64,000 bases of DNA from Elusimicrobiota bacterium (GTDB lineage Bacteria; Elusimicrobiota; Elusimicrobia; JACQPE01). The stretch's first letter is position 1. Every line of letters starts with the position of its first letter. The translations under genes and the position numbers were made by a program. Below are positions 45,935 through 55,300 of this stretch, in pieces. The DNA lies in NCBI GenBank assembly GCA_016180815.1, contig JACPAN010000008.1:176748-240747 (forward strand), written 5' to 3'. The notes under the pieces were generated by a model. The model was given only the letters and a program-made list of their open reading frames with translations. It ran no database searches and was not told where the DNA came from.

Positions 45935-46785
45935 AATACATTATTTTTTTCCTGTTGATTTATTCGATTTCCCCGGCTTTGCGCAGCCAGGATATGGGTG
46001 AGCAGCAGAAGAAGCTGGTGATCGACGAGCATTATAAAAAAGCCCTTGAAGCCTATTCGCGCAAGGATTATCCGAGCGCCGTCAATCATTGGTCCGAGAT
46101 TGTCAGGCTCGATCCCGAACAGCAAAGCGCCAAGGATCTTTTAAGAAAAGCCCGCCTGGAATTGGCGGATCACAACAAGAAAAAAGAGAAGGAAGCCGGC
46201 GGGCATATCGTCGAGGGCCGCTACGCCAAAGCCAAGGATATCGTGCAGATCCTCTCCGTTTCCGACCCGACAAATGCCCGGTATAAAGAACTTTTCAGCA
46301 GGCTCGATGAAGTCGCAGCCGTGGCGCCTGAGGTATCCAAAGGTTCCCCCGGTACCGTGCGCTTGATCCGCACGGCCATGAAGTATTTTTTAAGCCGTCA
46401 GGAAAATCCGCGTTTAGCCATTACAACTTTGCGTTACGCGCGCCAGAGAGACCCCAAGAGTAAGGAAGTCGAGGGATTGCTGGGCGTTCTGGAGGGACGT
46501 TTTCCTAAAGAGGCGCAGGAGGAAGTGCCGATCGAGGGCCTGGATTTAGCCAGGCAGAAACTGGAAGTGGCCTTGACGCACATTTACGACGCCAAATATA
46601 CTGCGGCTATTCAAGAATGCAATGAGGTTTTGATTTTGGAACCTGATAATGTCGACGCTTTAAAACGCATGGGGTCCGCCTATTACAAGCTCAAGAATAA
46701 GCCCAAGGCCAGGGAAGTCTGGCGCCGGGCCCAGCGCCTGGCCCCTCAGGATAAAGAGCTGAAGGCATTTCTGGCTTCCCAGTAG
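45931..46785 (+). CDS. Periplasmic TPR protein of the motor operon
   Basis: A 284-residue protein with a signal peptide (ISPALRSQD) and TPR-type helical repeats at the N-terminus (ALEAYSRKDYPSAVNHWSEI) and C-terminus (AIQECNEVLILEPDNVDALK), with a middle helical region. It begins in an ATGA overlap with the second MotB gene, so it is very probably part of the same transcript and could bridge stator or rotor to the periplasmic and outer-membrane partners. No lipobox. Comparable TPR proteins occur in gliding and Tol/Agl-type envelope systems; functional assignment is inference. Confidence 0.88.
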   Translation: MKYIIFFLLIYSISPALRSQDMGEQQKKLVIDEHYKKALEAYSRKDYPSAVNHWSEIVRLDPEQQSAKDLLRKARLELADHNKKKEKEAGGHIVEGRYAKAKDIVQILSVSDPTNARYKELFSRLDEVAAVAPEVSKGSPGTVRLIRTAMKYFLSRQENPRLAITTLRYARQRDPKSKEVEGLLGVLEGRFPKEAQEEVPIEGLDLARQKLEVALTHIYDAKYTAAIQECNEVLILEPDNVDALKRMGSAYYKLKNKPKAREVWRRAQRLAPQDKELKAFLASQ

Positions 46786-46821
46786 CCTCATTCGTATCTA
46801 GAAATTGTTAAATAAAGTTCT

Positions 46822-48393
46822 ATGGTGCGCGTTTTAATCAGCGATCCTATCGATCAAGAAGGCTTGAAGCCGCTTAAAGAAAATAAGGGTTTTGAGATTA
46901 CCGAGGCTCATGAGACCAACGGCCTGGATCATTTCGAGGCCTGGCTGGTCCGTTCCGAAACCAAGGTCACCCGCGACAAAATCGATAAAGCCAAAAGACT
47001 CAAATTGATCGGGCGCGCCGGCACCGGCGTGGACAATATCGACGTGGAGGAGGCCACGCGCCGGGGCATTTTGGTGGTCAATGTGCCCGGAGCCAACGCC
47101 ATTGCCGTGGCCGAGCATGTGTTGGGCCTGATGCTGGGCGTGATGCGCCGCTTATCCGCGGCGGATCGAGCGGTTAAAGGCGGCGGCTGGCGCGATAAGA
47201 GCCTGATGGGCAGCGAGCTTTATGGAAAAAAGCTGGGTCTTTTGGGCTTGGGCCGGGTGGGCAAGGAAGTGGCCAAGCGGGCCTCGGCGTTCGGCATGGA
47301 AGTTTTGGCGCATGACCCTTTCATTAGCGCGCAAAGCGCCTCTGAATTAGGCGTTAAAGCCGTAGGTTTTGAGGAATTGTTGAGCCAGGCGGATGTTTTA
47401 AGCGTGCATGTGCCCTTGACTGCAACCACGAAAGGCTTGGTCGGCGGCAAAACCCTTTCCTTGATGAAAACAGGAGCCATTTTAATCAATACATCAAGAG
47501 GCGAAGTGGTGGATGAAGCGGCCCTCGCCCAGGCTATCAACGAAGGCCAAATCGCTTCAGCGGCCCTTGATGTGTTCGAAAAAGAGCCGCCCAAGGGCAG
47601 CCCGCTCTTGGCATTAGGCGATAAAGTGCTGCTGGCTCCCCATATCGGCGCCACGACCAGGGAGGCGCAGCGGCGCGTGGCCCGTGAATTGGCGCAAAGC
47701 GTCATGGATTTTTTCGAGCGCGGTTTGGTTAGAGGCGGGGTCAATTTGCCGCCTGAGTTCGAGCCGGAGATTCTCGATCGTTTAAATTACCATTTATCCT
47801 TAGCCGAGCGTCTCGGCAAATTTTTGGGCCAGTTTTTGCCCGGCGCTTGGAACAGGATCCGCTTGAACACCGCCAAGCGCTTTTCCGAGAAAGACGCCCG
47901 CGTCCTGCTCCATGGCGCTTTGCGCGGCATCCTATCCTGCGCTTTGGGCGATACCGTCAACGTCGTCAACGCGGCTTTTTATGCCAAGGAAAGAAACATT
48001 CAAATCCGGACCGAAGAGCTGCCCGGCTCAAGCGAGCTTGAAGACATCGCGCTTTCCCTGCGCACTGCGGACGAGCGTTCGGCCTCCATCTCCGGGCGCG
48101 TCGATATCGGCGGCGAATTGCGCATCAGCAGAATCGGCGACCTGGTCGTCGACGTCATCCCCCAGGGCGCCCTCATCACCATTGAGAATCAGGACAAACC
48201 CGGCATGATCGGCAAAGTCGGCACGCTGCTGGGCGGCCGCCGCATCAATATTGCGGACATGCGCGTGGGCCGCAAAAGCAAGGGAAAGGACGCGATTATG
48301 GTGTTGACCATCGACAATACGATTCCAAAATCGCTGCTCGAGGCCCTGGGCCGCATGGACGGCGTGACCCGCGTCGCTCAGATCAACCTTTAG
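46822..48393 (+). CDS. serA: D-3-phosphoglycerate dehydrogenase
   Basis: A 523-residue SerA of the long type: catalyses the first step of serine synthesis, oxidation of 3-phosphoglycerate with NAD. The nucleotide-binding loop is GLLGLGRVGKEVAKR. Catalytic Arg, Glu and His lie in NTSRGEVVDEAAL, DVFEKEPP and APHIGATTREAQ. The C-terminal part has the intervening ASB domain and an ACT domain (ITIENQDKPGMIGKVGTLLG) that usually gives serine feedback control. It begins 36 bp after the TPR gene without a strong ribosome-binding site and overlaps the convergent thioesterase gene by 11 bp. Confidence 0.97.
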   Translation: MVRVLISDPIDQEGLKPLKENKGFEITEAHETNGLDHFEAWLVRSETKVTRDKIDKAKRLKLIGRAGTGVDNIDVEEATRRGILVVNVPGANAIAVAEHVLGLMLGVMRRLSAADRAVKGGGWRDKSLMGSELYGKKLGLLGLGRVGKEVAKRASAFGMEVLAHDPFISAQSASELGVKAVGFEELLSQADVLSVHVPLTATTKGLVGGKTLSLMKTGAILINTSRGEVVDEAALAQAINEGQIASAALDVFEKEPPKGSPLLALGDKVLLAPHIGATTREAQRRVARELAQSVMDFFERGLVRGGVNLPPEFEPEILDRLNYHLSLAERLGKFLGQFLPGAWNRIRLNTAKRFSEKDARVLLHGALRGILSCALGDTVNVVNAAFYAKERNIQIRTEELPGSSELEDIALSLRTADERSASISGRVDIGGELRISRIGDLVVDVIPQGALITIENQDKPGMIGKVGTLLGGRRINIADMRVGRKSKGKDAIMVLTIDNTIPKSLLEALGRMDGVTRVAQINL

Positions 48394-48802
48394 ACTTAGA
48401 AGAACCCTGCAGCGCGCTTTTCAACCAATCCGGCAAAGGCGTTACCCGCCAATCCGTGCTGACGCAGGCGTGCCGCGTATGGCCTTGGGCGACTAATTTC
48501 CCCTTTCGATCCATATTGAAGACTTCGTGCTTGAAAGCCACGGAGGCATAGCCTAACGAATGAATGGTGGTCGCGATTTTCAGGCTTTCTTCGACTGTTG
48601 ACGGAGAATAGTAGTTGCAGGATGAGAGCGTCGCGGGCAGGTAAATGCCGCGTTTGTGGATTTCGCTGAAGCTTAAACCCGCGTTTTTCAGCAGTTTCAA
48701 GAAACCGGCTTCAAAATAACGGTAATAGCTGCCGTAATAAATAATGCCCAAACTGTCCGTGTCGTAGAATTGAACCTGGATGAGGACTTCCGCGGACATC
48801 AT
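48383..48802 (-). CDS. YbgC-type 4HBT acyl-CoA thioesterase
   Basis: About 139 residues with a hot-dog fold. The catalytic-site motif QFYDTDSLGIIYYGSYYRYF matches the YbgC/FadM family, whose Asp activates water to hydrolyse acyl-CoA thioesters. The frame is open to 48922, but the ATG pair at 48802/48799 overlapping the nnrE stop (ATGATG/TGA) is the natural start. Last gene of the tal-TM2-Spy-NnrE operon. Substrate unknown; no Tol-Pal genes are present to suggest the usual ybgC context. Confidence 0.9.
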   Translation of the reverse strand: MMSAEVLIQVQFYDTDSLGIIYYGSYYRYFEAGFLKLLKNAGLSFSEIHKRGIYLPATLSSCNYYSPSTVEESLKIATTIHSLGYASVAFKHEVFNMDRKGKLVAQGHTRHACVSTDWRVTPLPDWLKSALQGSSKSKG

Positions 48803-49494
48803 TGGTAACGCTCCAGCAGTTTTTTGGGATGCCCGATATCCACGGTGATCAATTCCCCGACATAACGCTGCGCATGCGGCTTCATTAGACCTATTTTGGG
48901 CAGGCCCAGAGTGAGGGTCCAATCCGCTTTGATGAAAACCCCGCTATGATAGCCGGTGTCCGCGTCGATGCCGGAGGGAATGTCCAAGGCCACGATGCGC
49001 GGGCCCGCTTTCATGATTTTTTGAATGACTTTATGAACGGGGCCCATGGGTTTGCCTTTGGATCCGGTCCCCAAAAGAGCGTCGACGATCAAGCTGGCCT
49101 TCCCCAAATCAGCGGTCATTTCTTCCGGCGTTTTGATCATGGTGATTTCAACGCCCTCGGCCTTAGCTTTTGCCAATTGCGTTTTCAATTCCTGTTTGAC
49201 CGGTTTTTTTTCGACCGGCGCCAGGCAATAGACTTTAACGGACACCCCTGTTTTTTTCAGATTCCTGGCCGCGGCCACCCCGTCTCCTCCGTTATTGCCC
49301 CGCCCGCAGCAAATGATGACGCGTGATTCCGGCAACGGGCAATGCAGCTGATCGCTTAAAATTCTGATGATTTGATCGGCCACCGCGCGTCCCGCGTTTT
49401 CCATTAACTGGAGGCTGGAGACGCCGAATTCCTTCTCGCTTTTTTGATCGATCTCCCTCATCTGCGACGAGGTGACGGCTTTGGGCGGCGGCAT
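48799..49494 (-). CDS. nnrE: NAD(P)H-hydrate epimerase
   Basis: A 231-residue YjeF N-terminal-domain protein that epimerises damaged R-NAD(P)HX so it can be repaired. Motifs: MREIDQKSEKEFGVSSLQLM, CGRGNNGGDGVAAARNL (phosphate-binding), VDALLGTGSKG, and LDIPSGIDADTG. The C-terminal ADP/ATP-dependent dehydratase domain (NnrD) found in many bacterial fusions is absent, so NnrD must be elsewhere. It starts 2 bp after the Spy-like gene and overlaps the thioesterase start. Confidence 0.95.
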   Translation of the reverse strand: MPPPKAVTSSQMREIDQKSEKEFGVSSLQLMENAGRAVADQIIRILSDQLHCPLPESRVIICCGRGNNGGDGVAAARNLKKTGVSVKVYCLAPVEKKPVKQELKTQLAKAKAEGVEITMIKTPEEMTADLGKASLIVDALLGTGSKGKPMGPVHKVIQKIMKAGPRIVALDIPSGIDADTGYHSGVFIKADWTLTLGLPKIGLMKPHAQRYVGELITVDIGHPKKLLERYQ

Positions 49495-49496
49495 TG

Positions 49497-50135
49497 TCAG
49501 GGATAATCCTGTCCTTGGAAATCTTGAGGCGGCATATTCATGTCCATGGGCGGCGGGGGCCCTTGTTCGCCGAATGACTCATTCATCATCGGTCCACCCT
49601 CCATCATGGGCGGCTGTTTGCCTGGCCCGCGCTTTTGGTATTGGCCCTGGGGCCCATGAGGACCGCCCATCTGGCCGCCCGGCCCTCCCATTTGGCGCCC
49701 CTGGCCGTGGCCCATGGGCCCCCGGCGCATTTGATCGAAACGCATTTTTTGTTCGGGCGTCAGCATGGAGCGAATCGTTTCATTGGTTTGGTTTTGAAGG
49801 ATTTCCCGTTCATGCCGAACTTCATTCATCTCAAAGGAGATTCTTTTCATCTCTTCTTGAAGTTTTTTTAGTTTGGTTTCGACCGGTTCCGCAACTTTTT
49901 TTTCTTCATCCAAGACGGGTTTGATTTGCCCCAGTTGCTGATCGCTTAATTCAAGGCGCTCTTTGAGCATCTCAAGGCGTTTCTCCGGCGTCATCTCTTG
50001 TTTGGGCATTCCTTGTTTGCGGCCCATCTTCTCTGGAGTGCGGCCGCCGCGCGGGCGGCTTTGGCCCTCTTGGGCGTTGATCATGCCGCCCGTAAGCAGC
50101 GACCAAAGGGCCATCGCGTAAATAGTTGATTTCAT
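49497..50135 (-). CDS. Spy/CpxP-like periplasmic protein with Met/Gly/Pro-rich tail
   Basis: About 212 residues from the ATG at 50135, which has a perfect GGAGGG ribosome-binding site and overlaps the stop of the TM2 gene. Signal peptide ends near GGMINAQEG. The helical core (RLEMLKERLELSDQQLGQIK; SMLTPEQKMRFDQM) resembles LTxxQ motif proteins (Spy, CpxP, ZraP), which act as periplasmic chaperones or metal-responsive sensors. The tail (GHGQGRQMGGPGGQMGG and more) is low-complexity and rich in Met, Gln, Gly and Pro, and could bind metal. The upstream extension to 50225 is not used. Confidence 0.8.
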   Translation of the reverse strand: MKSTIYAMALWSLLTGGMINAQEGQSRPRGGRTPEKMGRKQGMPKQEMTPEKRLEMLKERLELSDQQLGQIKPVLDEEKKVAEPVETKLKKLQEEMKRISFEMNEVRHEREILQNQTNETIRSMLTPEQKMRFDQMRRGPMGHGQGRQMGGPGGQMGGPHGPQGQYQKRGPGKQPPMMEGGPMMNESFGEQGPPPPMDMNMPPQDFQGQDYP

Positions 50136-50563
50136 ACATTCCCTCCTGATTTTGTTGAGGTCCGTTCTTTGGCGTCTCTGTAAGCGTCCACGATGCCATA
50201 GCACCAAAGCACCACAAAACTCCATTTAAACACTTGCAACGCGCGCATGTTTTCCATGACAATGGTTTTAGCCAGCATGATTTCAGCTCCTTCGACGAAA
50301 AGAAGCTGGGGATTTGTTTGAGCCGTTTGCTCGACGCTGCGCTTGGCGGCCATGACCATATAGGCGCCTAGGCCCGCGATCAGGCCAAGCGTGGATAAAA
50401 TCATCAGGACGCCTTTTAAGCGGCGGCGGTTATAAATTTGACCTGCTCCGGGCCCCAGGAAAGCGCAAAGGCCGGCGGCGATCAGAATCGTTTTGAGTTC
50501 CGGGGAAAGACCGCGCTGCGAATCGCCCTCAGGCGGCAAAATGAGCGGTCCCTCTCCAGCCAA
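50132..50563 (-). CDS. TM2-domain-like small membrane protein
   Basis: A 143-residue protein starting at TTG (50563), 6 bp after the transaldolase stop. It has two or three membrane helices, with GPGAGQIYNRRRLKGVLMI, the pattern of TM2-type proteins (a glycine-rich turn followed by Gln-xx-Arg and a second helix), and FVVLWCYGIVDAYRDAK closing the domain. The family has no firm function. Overlaps the Spy-like gene in an ATGA junction. Confidence 0.78.
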   Translation of the reverse strand: MAGEGPLILPPEGDSQRGLSPELKTILIAAGLCAFLGPGAGQIYNRRRLKGVLMILSTLGLIAGLGAYMVMAAKRSVEQTAQTNPQLLFVEGAEIMLAKTIVMENMRALQVFKWSFVVLWCYGIVDAYRDAKERTSTKSGGNV

Positions 50564-50569
50564 GAGCCT

Positions 50570-51241
50570 TTAGGCTTTTACGCCTTGGCCTTGTTTGGGG
50601 ACTTTTTTCCAATCTTCAAGGAAGGAGGCTAGTCCCTTATCCGTGAGCGGGTGTTTGAAGAGCTGGCGTAAAACGCCGAAGGGCATGGTCGCCACATGCG
50701 CGCCTAATTTAGCCGCGTCGACAACGTGCATGGGGTGACGGATGCTGGCTACCAACACCTGCGTGGGATAACCGTAATTTTCATAAATCTGAACTATGTC
50801 CGCGATGAGCGACATGCCGTCTTGTCCGATATCATCCAAGCGCCCGATAAAAGGCGAAACATAAGTCGCGCCGGCCTTAGCCGCCAATAAGGCTTGATTG
50901 GGCGAGAAGACCAAAGTGACATTGACTTTGAGCTTGTATTTTTGGGTCAAGAGCTGAGTGGCGGCCATGCCTGCCTCGGTCATGGGGATTTTAACGACAA
51001 CATTGCTTCCCCATTTGGCCAGGCTGAGCCCTTCTTCCACCATGCCGTCGATATCGGTCGCCACCACTTCCAGGCTAACCGGAGCCGGAGCCACGGTCTT
51101 TAAAATTTCTTTGGCGACGCTCTCAAAAGGCCGTCCGGTTTTAGAAGCCAGCGTGGGATTGGTGGTCACGCCGTCTAAAAATCCCCAGGCATTGGCCTGT
51201 TTGATCTCGTCGATCATGGCTGTATCCAGAAAAAATTTCAT
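50570..51241 (-). CDS. tal: Transaldolase / fructose-6-phosphate aldolase family
   Basis: A 223-residue short-form transaldolase (TalC/FSA type). It starts [16 protein letters not shown] and has [10 protein letters not shown]; the Schiff-base Lys is in VVVKIPMT, and [20 protein letters not shown] plus [16 protein letters not shown] complete the phosphate-binding and active-site loops. It acts in the non-oxidative pentose phosphate pathway, or as an aldolase; the distinction cannot be made reliably here. First gene of a five-gene operon; the 91 bp upstream should hold the promoter, though no strong hexamers are evident. Confidence 0.95.
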   Translation of the reverse strand: MKFFLDTAMIDEIKQANAWGFLDGVTTNPTLASKTGRPFESVAKEILKTVAPAPVSLEVVATDIDGMVEEGLSLAKWGSNVVVKIPMTEAGMAATQLLTQKYKLKVNVTLVFSPNQALLAAKAGATYVSPFIGRLDDIGQDGMSLIADIVQIYENYGYPTQVLVASIRHPMHVVDAAKLGAHVATMPFGVLRQLFKHPLTDKGLASFLEDWKKVPKQGQGVKA

Positions 51242-51332
51242 GAATTAACCCCCCATTTTATTGACGGTATTTGGAGTTTCGGCATCGCCGTTTCACGAAT
51301 AGTTTACACAATTGCCCCGGCGCCGTTGCGTG

Positions 51333-51758
51333 CTATGGCGAAGCCACCCCCATCCCATGCGTGAACACAAGCTCGCCGCCTTTATAGGCCGTGGCCAAAA
51401 GAACGCCGCAGGCGCCAAGCCAGGCGATCAACAATAAGGCCGGTTTCCATTTGCTCAACCGCCATCGCCATAGGGACAATGCGGTAAACAGCCCCGCCGT
51501 CCAAAAGGCCAGGGTTTCGTGAAGTTTCAGCGTTTTCCAAGCCAAGGGGACATGCGGCGCGGTTTCCTCCGCCAGAAGCCCTAGCCCAACGGCTGCCCAG
51601 GCAGCCGCCGTCCCCAGCCACAGAAACCAGGATGCCGCCCGATGAAGCCAAGCCGCCCTGCGGGAAAGCGCGTTGGCTGCCCAGCCCACGGTCAAAAGAG
51701 CGATGGGAAAATGAACGGCGATAGGGTGTAAGAGATAGAGCGGCGGAAGCTCGATCAC
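51333..51758 (-). CDS. DUF2231-family membrane protein
   Basis: A 141-residue protein with four membrane helices and an N-terminal LHPIAVHFPIALL motif with conserved histidines, typical of DUF2231. Other His residues lie in TLKLHETLAFWTAG. The histidines suggest heme or metal binding. Starts at GTG (51758), 3 bp after the upstream gene; last gene of the metal-efflux operon. Function unknown, but members often sit beside copper or redox genes. Confidence 0.82.
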   Translation of the reverse strand: MIELPPLYLLHPIAVHFPIALLTVGWAANALSRRAAWLHRAASWFLWLGTAAAWAAVGLGLLAEETAPHVPLAWKTLKLHETLAFWTAGLFTALSLWRWRLSKWKPALLLIAWLGACGVLLATAYKGGELVFTHGMGVASP

Positions 51759-51761
51759 AAC

Positions 51762-52178
51762 TTAGGCTTTTTCGATTTTTTCCACCAAAATCGCCTGCAA
51801 ACCGCCTTTCATGATTTTACGCCCGGTGATTTTAACCTGTTCCGCTGCCGCTTCACGCACTTGCTTGAAGACTTTCTCGTATTGATGATCTTCGACAAGC
51901 AAATAAACTTGCCCGTCTTTCGTCAAAAGCCCGGCAGGCACCATTTTTTTGATCAGGCAGTCTTTGGCGCATTTTTGATGCTCTTTGCCCCTGCCTTCAT
52001 GGCCGAGATAGCAGGATAAGTCCAGCACTTCCCCGGTCATGGTGATCGTCGTTTCCGTTTTGGCTTTGGCCTCTTTCCCTTCAACGTGCTTGTGGCCCTC
52101 ATGCGCGTAGAGAGCTCCCCCTAAGGAGAGCGCGGTCGCAGCTGCGAAGCTAATGATTTGCGTGTTCGTTAGTTTCAT
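51762..52178 (-). CDS. Exported Cys/His metal-binding-type protein
   Basis: A 138-residue exported protein (signal peptide ending near ALYAHEGH) with a His-rich N-terminus (HEGHKH) and a compact domain whose ligand-like residues are C..H...H..C...C in LSCYLGHEGRGKEHQKCAKD plus the following C. This is followed by VYLLVEDHQYEKVFKQV and KITGRKIMKGGLQAILVEKI, a beta-rich OB-like part. The GGGAGG ribosome-binding site is clear. It lies between the RND pump and DUF2231 and is likely a periplasmic copper/silver-handling protein, by context and Cys/His content. Confidence 0.72.
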   Translation of the reverse strand: MKLTNTQIISFAAATALSLGGALYAHEGHKHVEGKEAKAKTETTITMTGEVLDLSCYLGHEGRGKEHQKCAKDCLIKKMVPAGLLTKDGQVYLLVEDHQYEKVFKQVREAAAEQVKITGRKIMKGGLQAILVEKIEKA

Positions 52179-52338
52179 TTTTCCTCCCTTTATCGTCGTT
52201 TAATTGACCCAATTCTTGGGCGTGTTTTTCTTTATTATGGTTTTTATGCCTCATGTGACCGCCGAAAAGAAACATGCCCAGCATCATGGCCGCCATGAGA
52301 ACGATCATGCCGGCGCCCATATCGCCACGTTTATTCAT
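52150..52338 (-). CDS. Small His-rich single-helix membrane peptide
   Basis: A 62-residue peptide with one membrane helix rich in Met (AGMIVLMAAMMLGMFLFGG) followed by a His-rich tail (HMRHKNHNKEKH). It resembles the small DUF2933-type peptides seen beside heavy-metal RND pumps. It begins 6 bp after the cusA stop and overlaps the next gene by 29 bp. The Met/His pattern suits Cu(I)/Ag(I) contact; function unproven. Confidence 0.6.
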   Translation of the reverse strand: MNKRGDMGAGMIVLMAAMMLGMFLFGGHMRHKNHNKEKHAQELGQLNDDKGRKNETNEHANH

Positions 52339-52344
52339 TGTTTT

Positions 52345-55300
52345 TTAATACTCCAATTCTTTCTTTTTCCACAGGTAATACACGGCCGGATAAACCAGCA
52401 GTTCCATCAAAAACGACGTCAACAGCCCGCCCACCATGGGCGCGGCAATGCGTTTCATCATGTCCGCGCCCGTGCCCGCGGCCCAAATAATGGGCAACAA
52501 AGCGGCAAAGTCGCAGGCCACGGTCATGATTTTTGGCCGCACGCGCTTGACCGCCCCTTCCAAGATGACCTCTTTTAAGTCTTCCAATGAGCGCAAAAGC
52601 CCTTTCCCCTTGCGGTCTTTGTAGGCCAAATCCAGATAGAGCAGCATGAAAATTCCCGTTTCAGCATCCAGGCCCATGAGCGCAATAATGCCCACCCACA
52701 CGGCAATGGAAAGGTTGTAACCGAGAAGATAGAGAATCCAAATCGCGCCGATCGCCGAGAAAGGAACGGCCAGCATCACGATCCCGGTGGATATCCATGA
52801 GCCCGTGTTGAAATAGAGAAGAATCACGATCAGAAATAGAGTCACTGGAATGACGATTTTCAGACGCTCTTTGACGCGCTGCATATTTTCGTATTGGCCG
52901 CTAAAGACATGGGTATAGCCGGCCGGCATTTCCAGGCGTTCGCGAAGCGCGCGTTTGGCGTCTTGGACATAGCCGCCGATATCGCGCCCCGCGATATCCA
53001 CATACACATACCCGGCCAATTGCCCGTTTTCATCCCGGATCATGCTGGGGCCTATGGTGGCGCGAATGTCGGCTAGTTGCGCCAGGGGCACTTGTAGGCC
53101 GTTTTCCGCGGGCACCAGGACGCGGCGCAGTTTCTCGATATTGTTTCGATAATCGCTCGCATAGCGCACATTGACGCCGTAGCGTTCGCGGCCTTCAAGA
53201 ATCGTCGTGATATTTTCCCCACCGATGGCCGAAGCCACGATCATCTCAGCCTCCGCGATCGTGATCCCGTAGCGTGCTAAGTCCTTGCGCCTGAAGGCAA
53301 TGTCGATGAAGTAGCCCTGGGCCGTGCGCTCCGCCGTCACGTTGCGCGTCCCGGCGACATCGCGCAGGATATTTTCCGTTTCTTCACCCAGCTTTTGAAT
53401 GACGGTCAGGTCCGGGCCGAAAATCTTCACGCCCACCGGCGTGCGCATGCCGGTGGATAGCATGTCGATCCTGTTGCGGATGGGCATGGTCCAGATATTG
53501 GGGATGCCGGGTATTTTCAAGGCCGCGTCCATTTCGTTGATAAGCTCTTCGTACGTTATTTTTCTGGGGATCAGCCCCCAGATTTTTTTGCTGCGCCACT
53601 GGGATTTGGGTTTTAAGACGATGGTGGTCTCCACCATGGACAATGGCGCCGGGTCCGTGGATGTGTCCGCGCGCCCCGCTTTGCCGAACACCGTTTCCAC
53701 TTCGGGAAAGTTTTTAAGAATGCGGTCTTGGATTTGCAGGACACGCTGAGCCTCAGTAATGGACATGCCGGGGATGGCGGTGGGCATGTAAAGAATTGAG
53801 CCTTCGTTTAAGGGCGGCATGAATTCTGAACCTAGCTGAAAGAACACCGGGATCGTCGCCAGCATGGCGGCCAAAGCCAAGCCGACTGTTTTTTTTGGGT
53901 ATGTTAAGACCCATCGCACGGCCGGGTCATAAATCGCGAACAGCCGTTTGCTGACGGGGTGTTTTTCTTCTTCATAATAGCGGCCCACGGTGACGGCGTT
54001 GAAAATGTTTGAAAGCCACCGGGGTTTAAAATGTTTGTAGTCCATGCGCGTGAAAATCATGCGCACGGCCGGATCCAAGGTGACGGCCAAAAGCGCGGCC
54101 AAGGCCATGGCCAGGGTTTTGGAGTAGGCCAGGGGTTTAAACAGCCTCCCTTCCTGATCAACGAGAGTGAACACCGGCAAAAACGCCACGGCAATCACCA
54201 GCAAAGAGAAAAACACCGACGGCCCGACTTCCTTCAACGCTTCCAGGCGCACCTCATGGAAATCCCCTTTGCGCCCGCCGGTGACCCAGTGCTCCAATTT
54301 CTTATAGGCGTTTTCTACCTCCACGATGGCCCCGTCCACCAGCACGCCGATGGAAATAGCGATGCCCGCCAAAGACATGATATTTGAGGTAATCCCCATG
54401 TACAGCATAGGAATGAAAGCCAGCAGGATGGAGATGGGGATGGTGACGATGGGAACTAGCGCCGAGGGGATATGCCGCAAGAAAAAAAGAATGACCAGAC
54501 TGACCATTAGGGTTTCCGTGATCAGTGTTTCTTTTAACGTGTTGATAGCGCGGCGAATAAGCTCGGAACGGTCATAAGTGGTTACCAGGCGCACGCCTTG
54601 AGGCAGCGAAGGCGCAATCTCATTAAGTTTGGCTTTGACGCGCTCGATCACGGTCAGGGCGTTTTCTCCGTAGCGCATGATCACAATGCCCCCGACAGCC
54701 TCCCCCAGGCCGTCAAGCTCCCCCGTGCCCCGGCGCAAATCAGGCCCCAAACGCACGCGCGCTACGTCGCGGACATAAATTGGCGTGCCCGTGGCCGGGT
54801 TGCGGCCGACGGCCACGTTTTCCAAATCTTCGATGGATTTGGCGTAGCCTTTGGCGCGTACCATAAATTCCGTGCCGGAGAATTCCAGCAAGCGTCCGCC
54901 GGTGTCATCATTGCTTTCCCGGATGGTGTTGACGACGCGGGTAAGGGGCACATTGTAGGCGGCCAGGGCCTTGGGATCGACTTGAACCTGATATTGCTTG
55001 ACGAATCCGCCCACGGGAGCGACTTCGGCCACGCCTTGGACGCTTTGAAGCTGATAGCGCAAAAACCAATCCTGAAGAGAGCGCAGCTGGGCCAAATTCA
55101 ACCGTTGGGAGTCGTCGACTAAGGCGTATTGAAATACCCAGCCCACGGAAGTGGCGTCCGGGCCCATTTCGGTTCTGACGCCTTGGGGCAGGCTAGGGGT
55201 GATTTTCGACAGGTATTCGAGAGTCCTTGAGCGCGCCCAATAAATGTCCGTGCCGTCTTCAAAAATAACGTACACGTAGGAGTAGCCGAAATCAGTGAAC

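Noticed and set aside
20385..46785. Complete Bacteroidota-type T9SS/gliding locus
   Set aside because: Only a PorV-like barrel and a sorting-like C-terminal domain are present; no SprA, PorT, GldK/L/M/N or PorU was seen.
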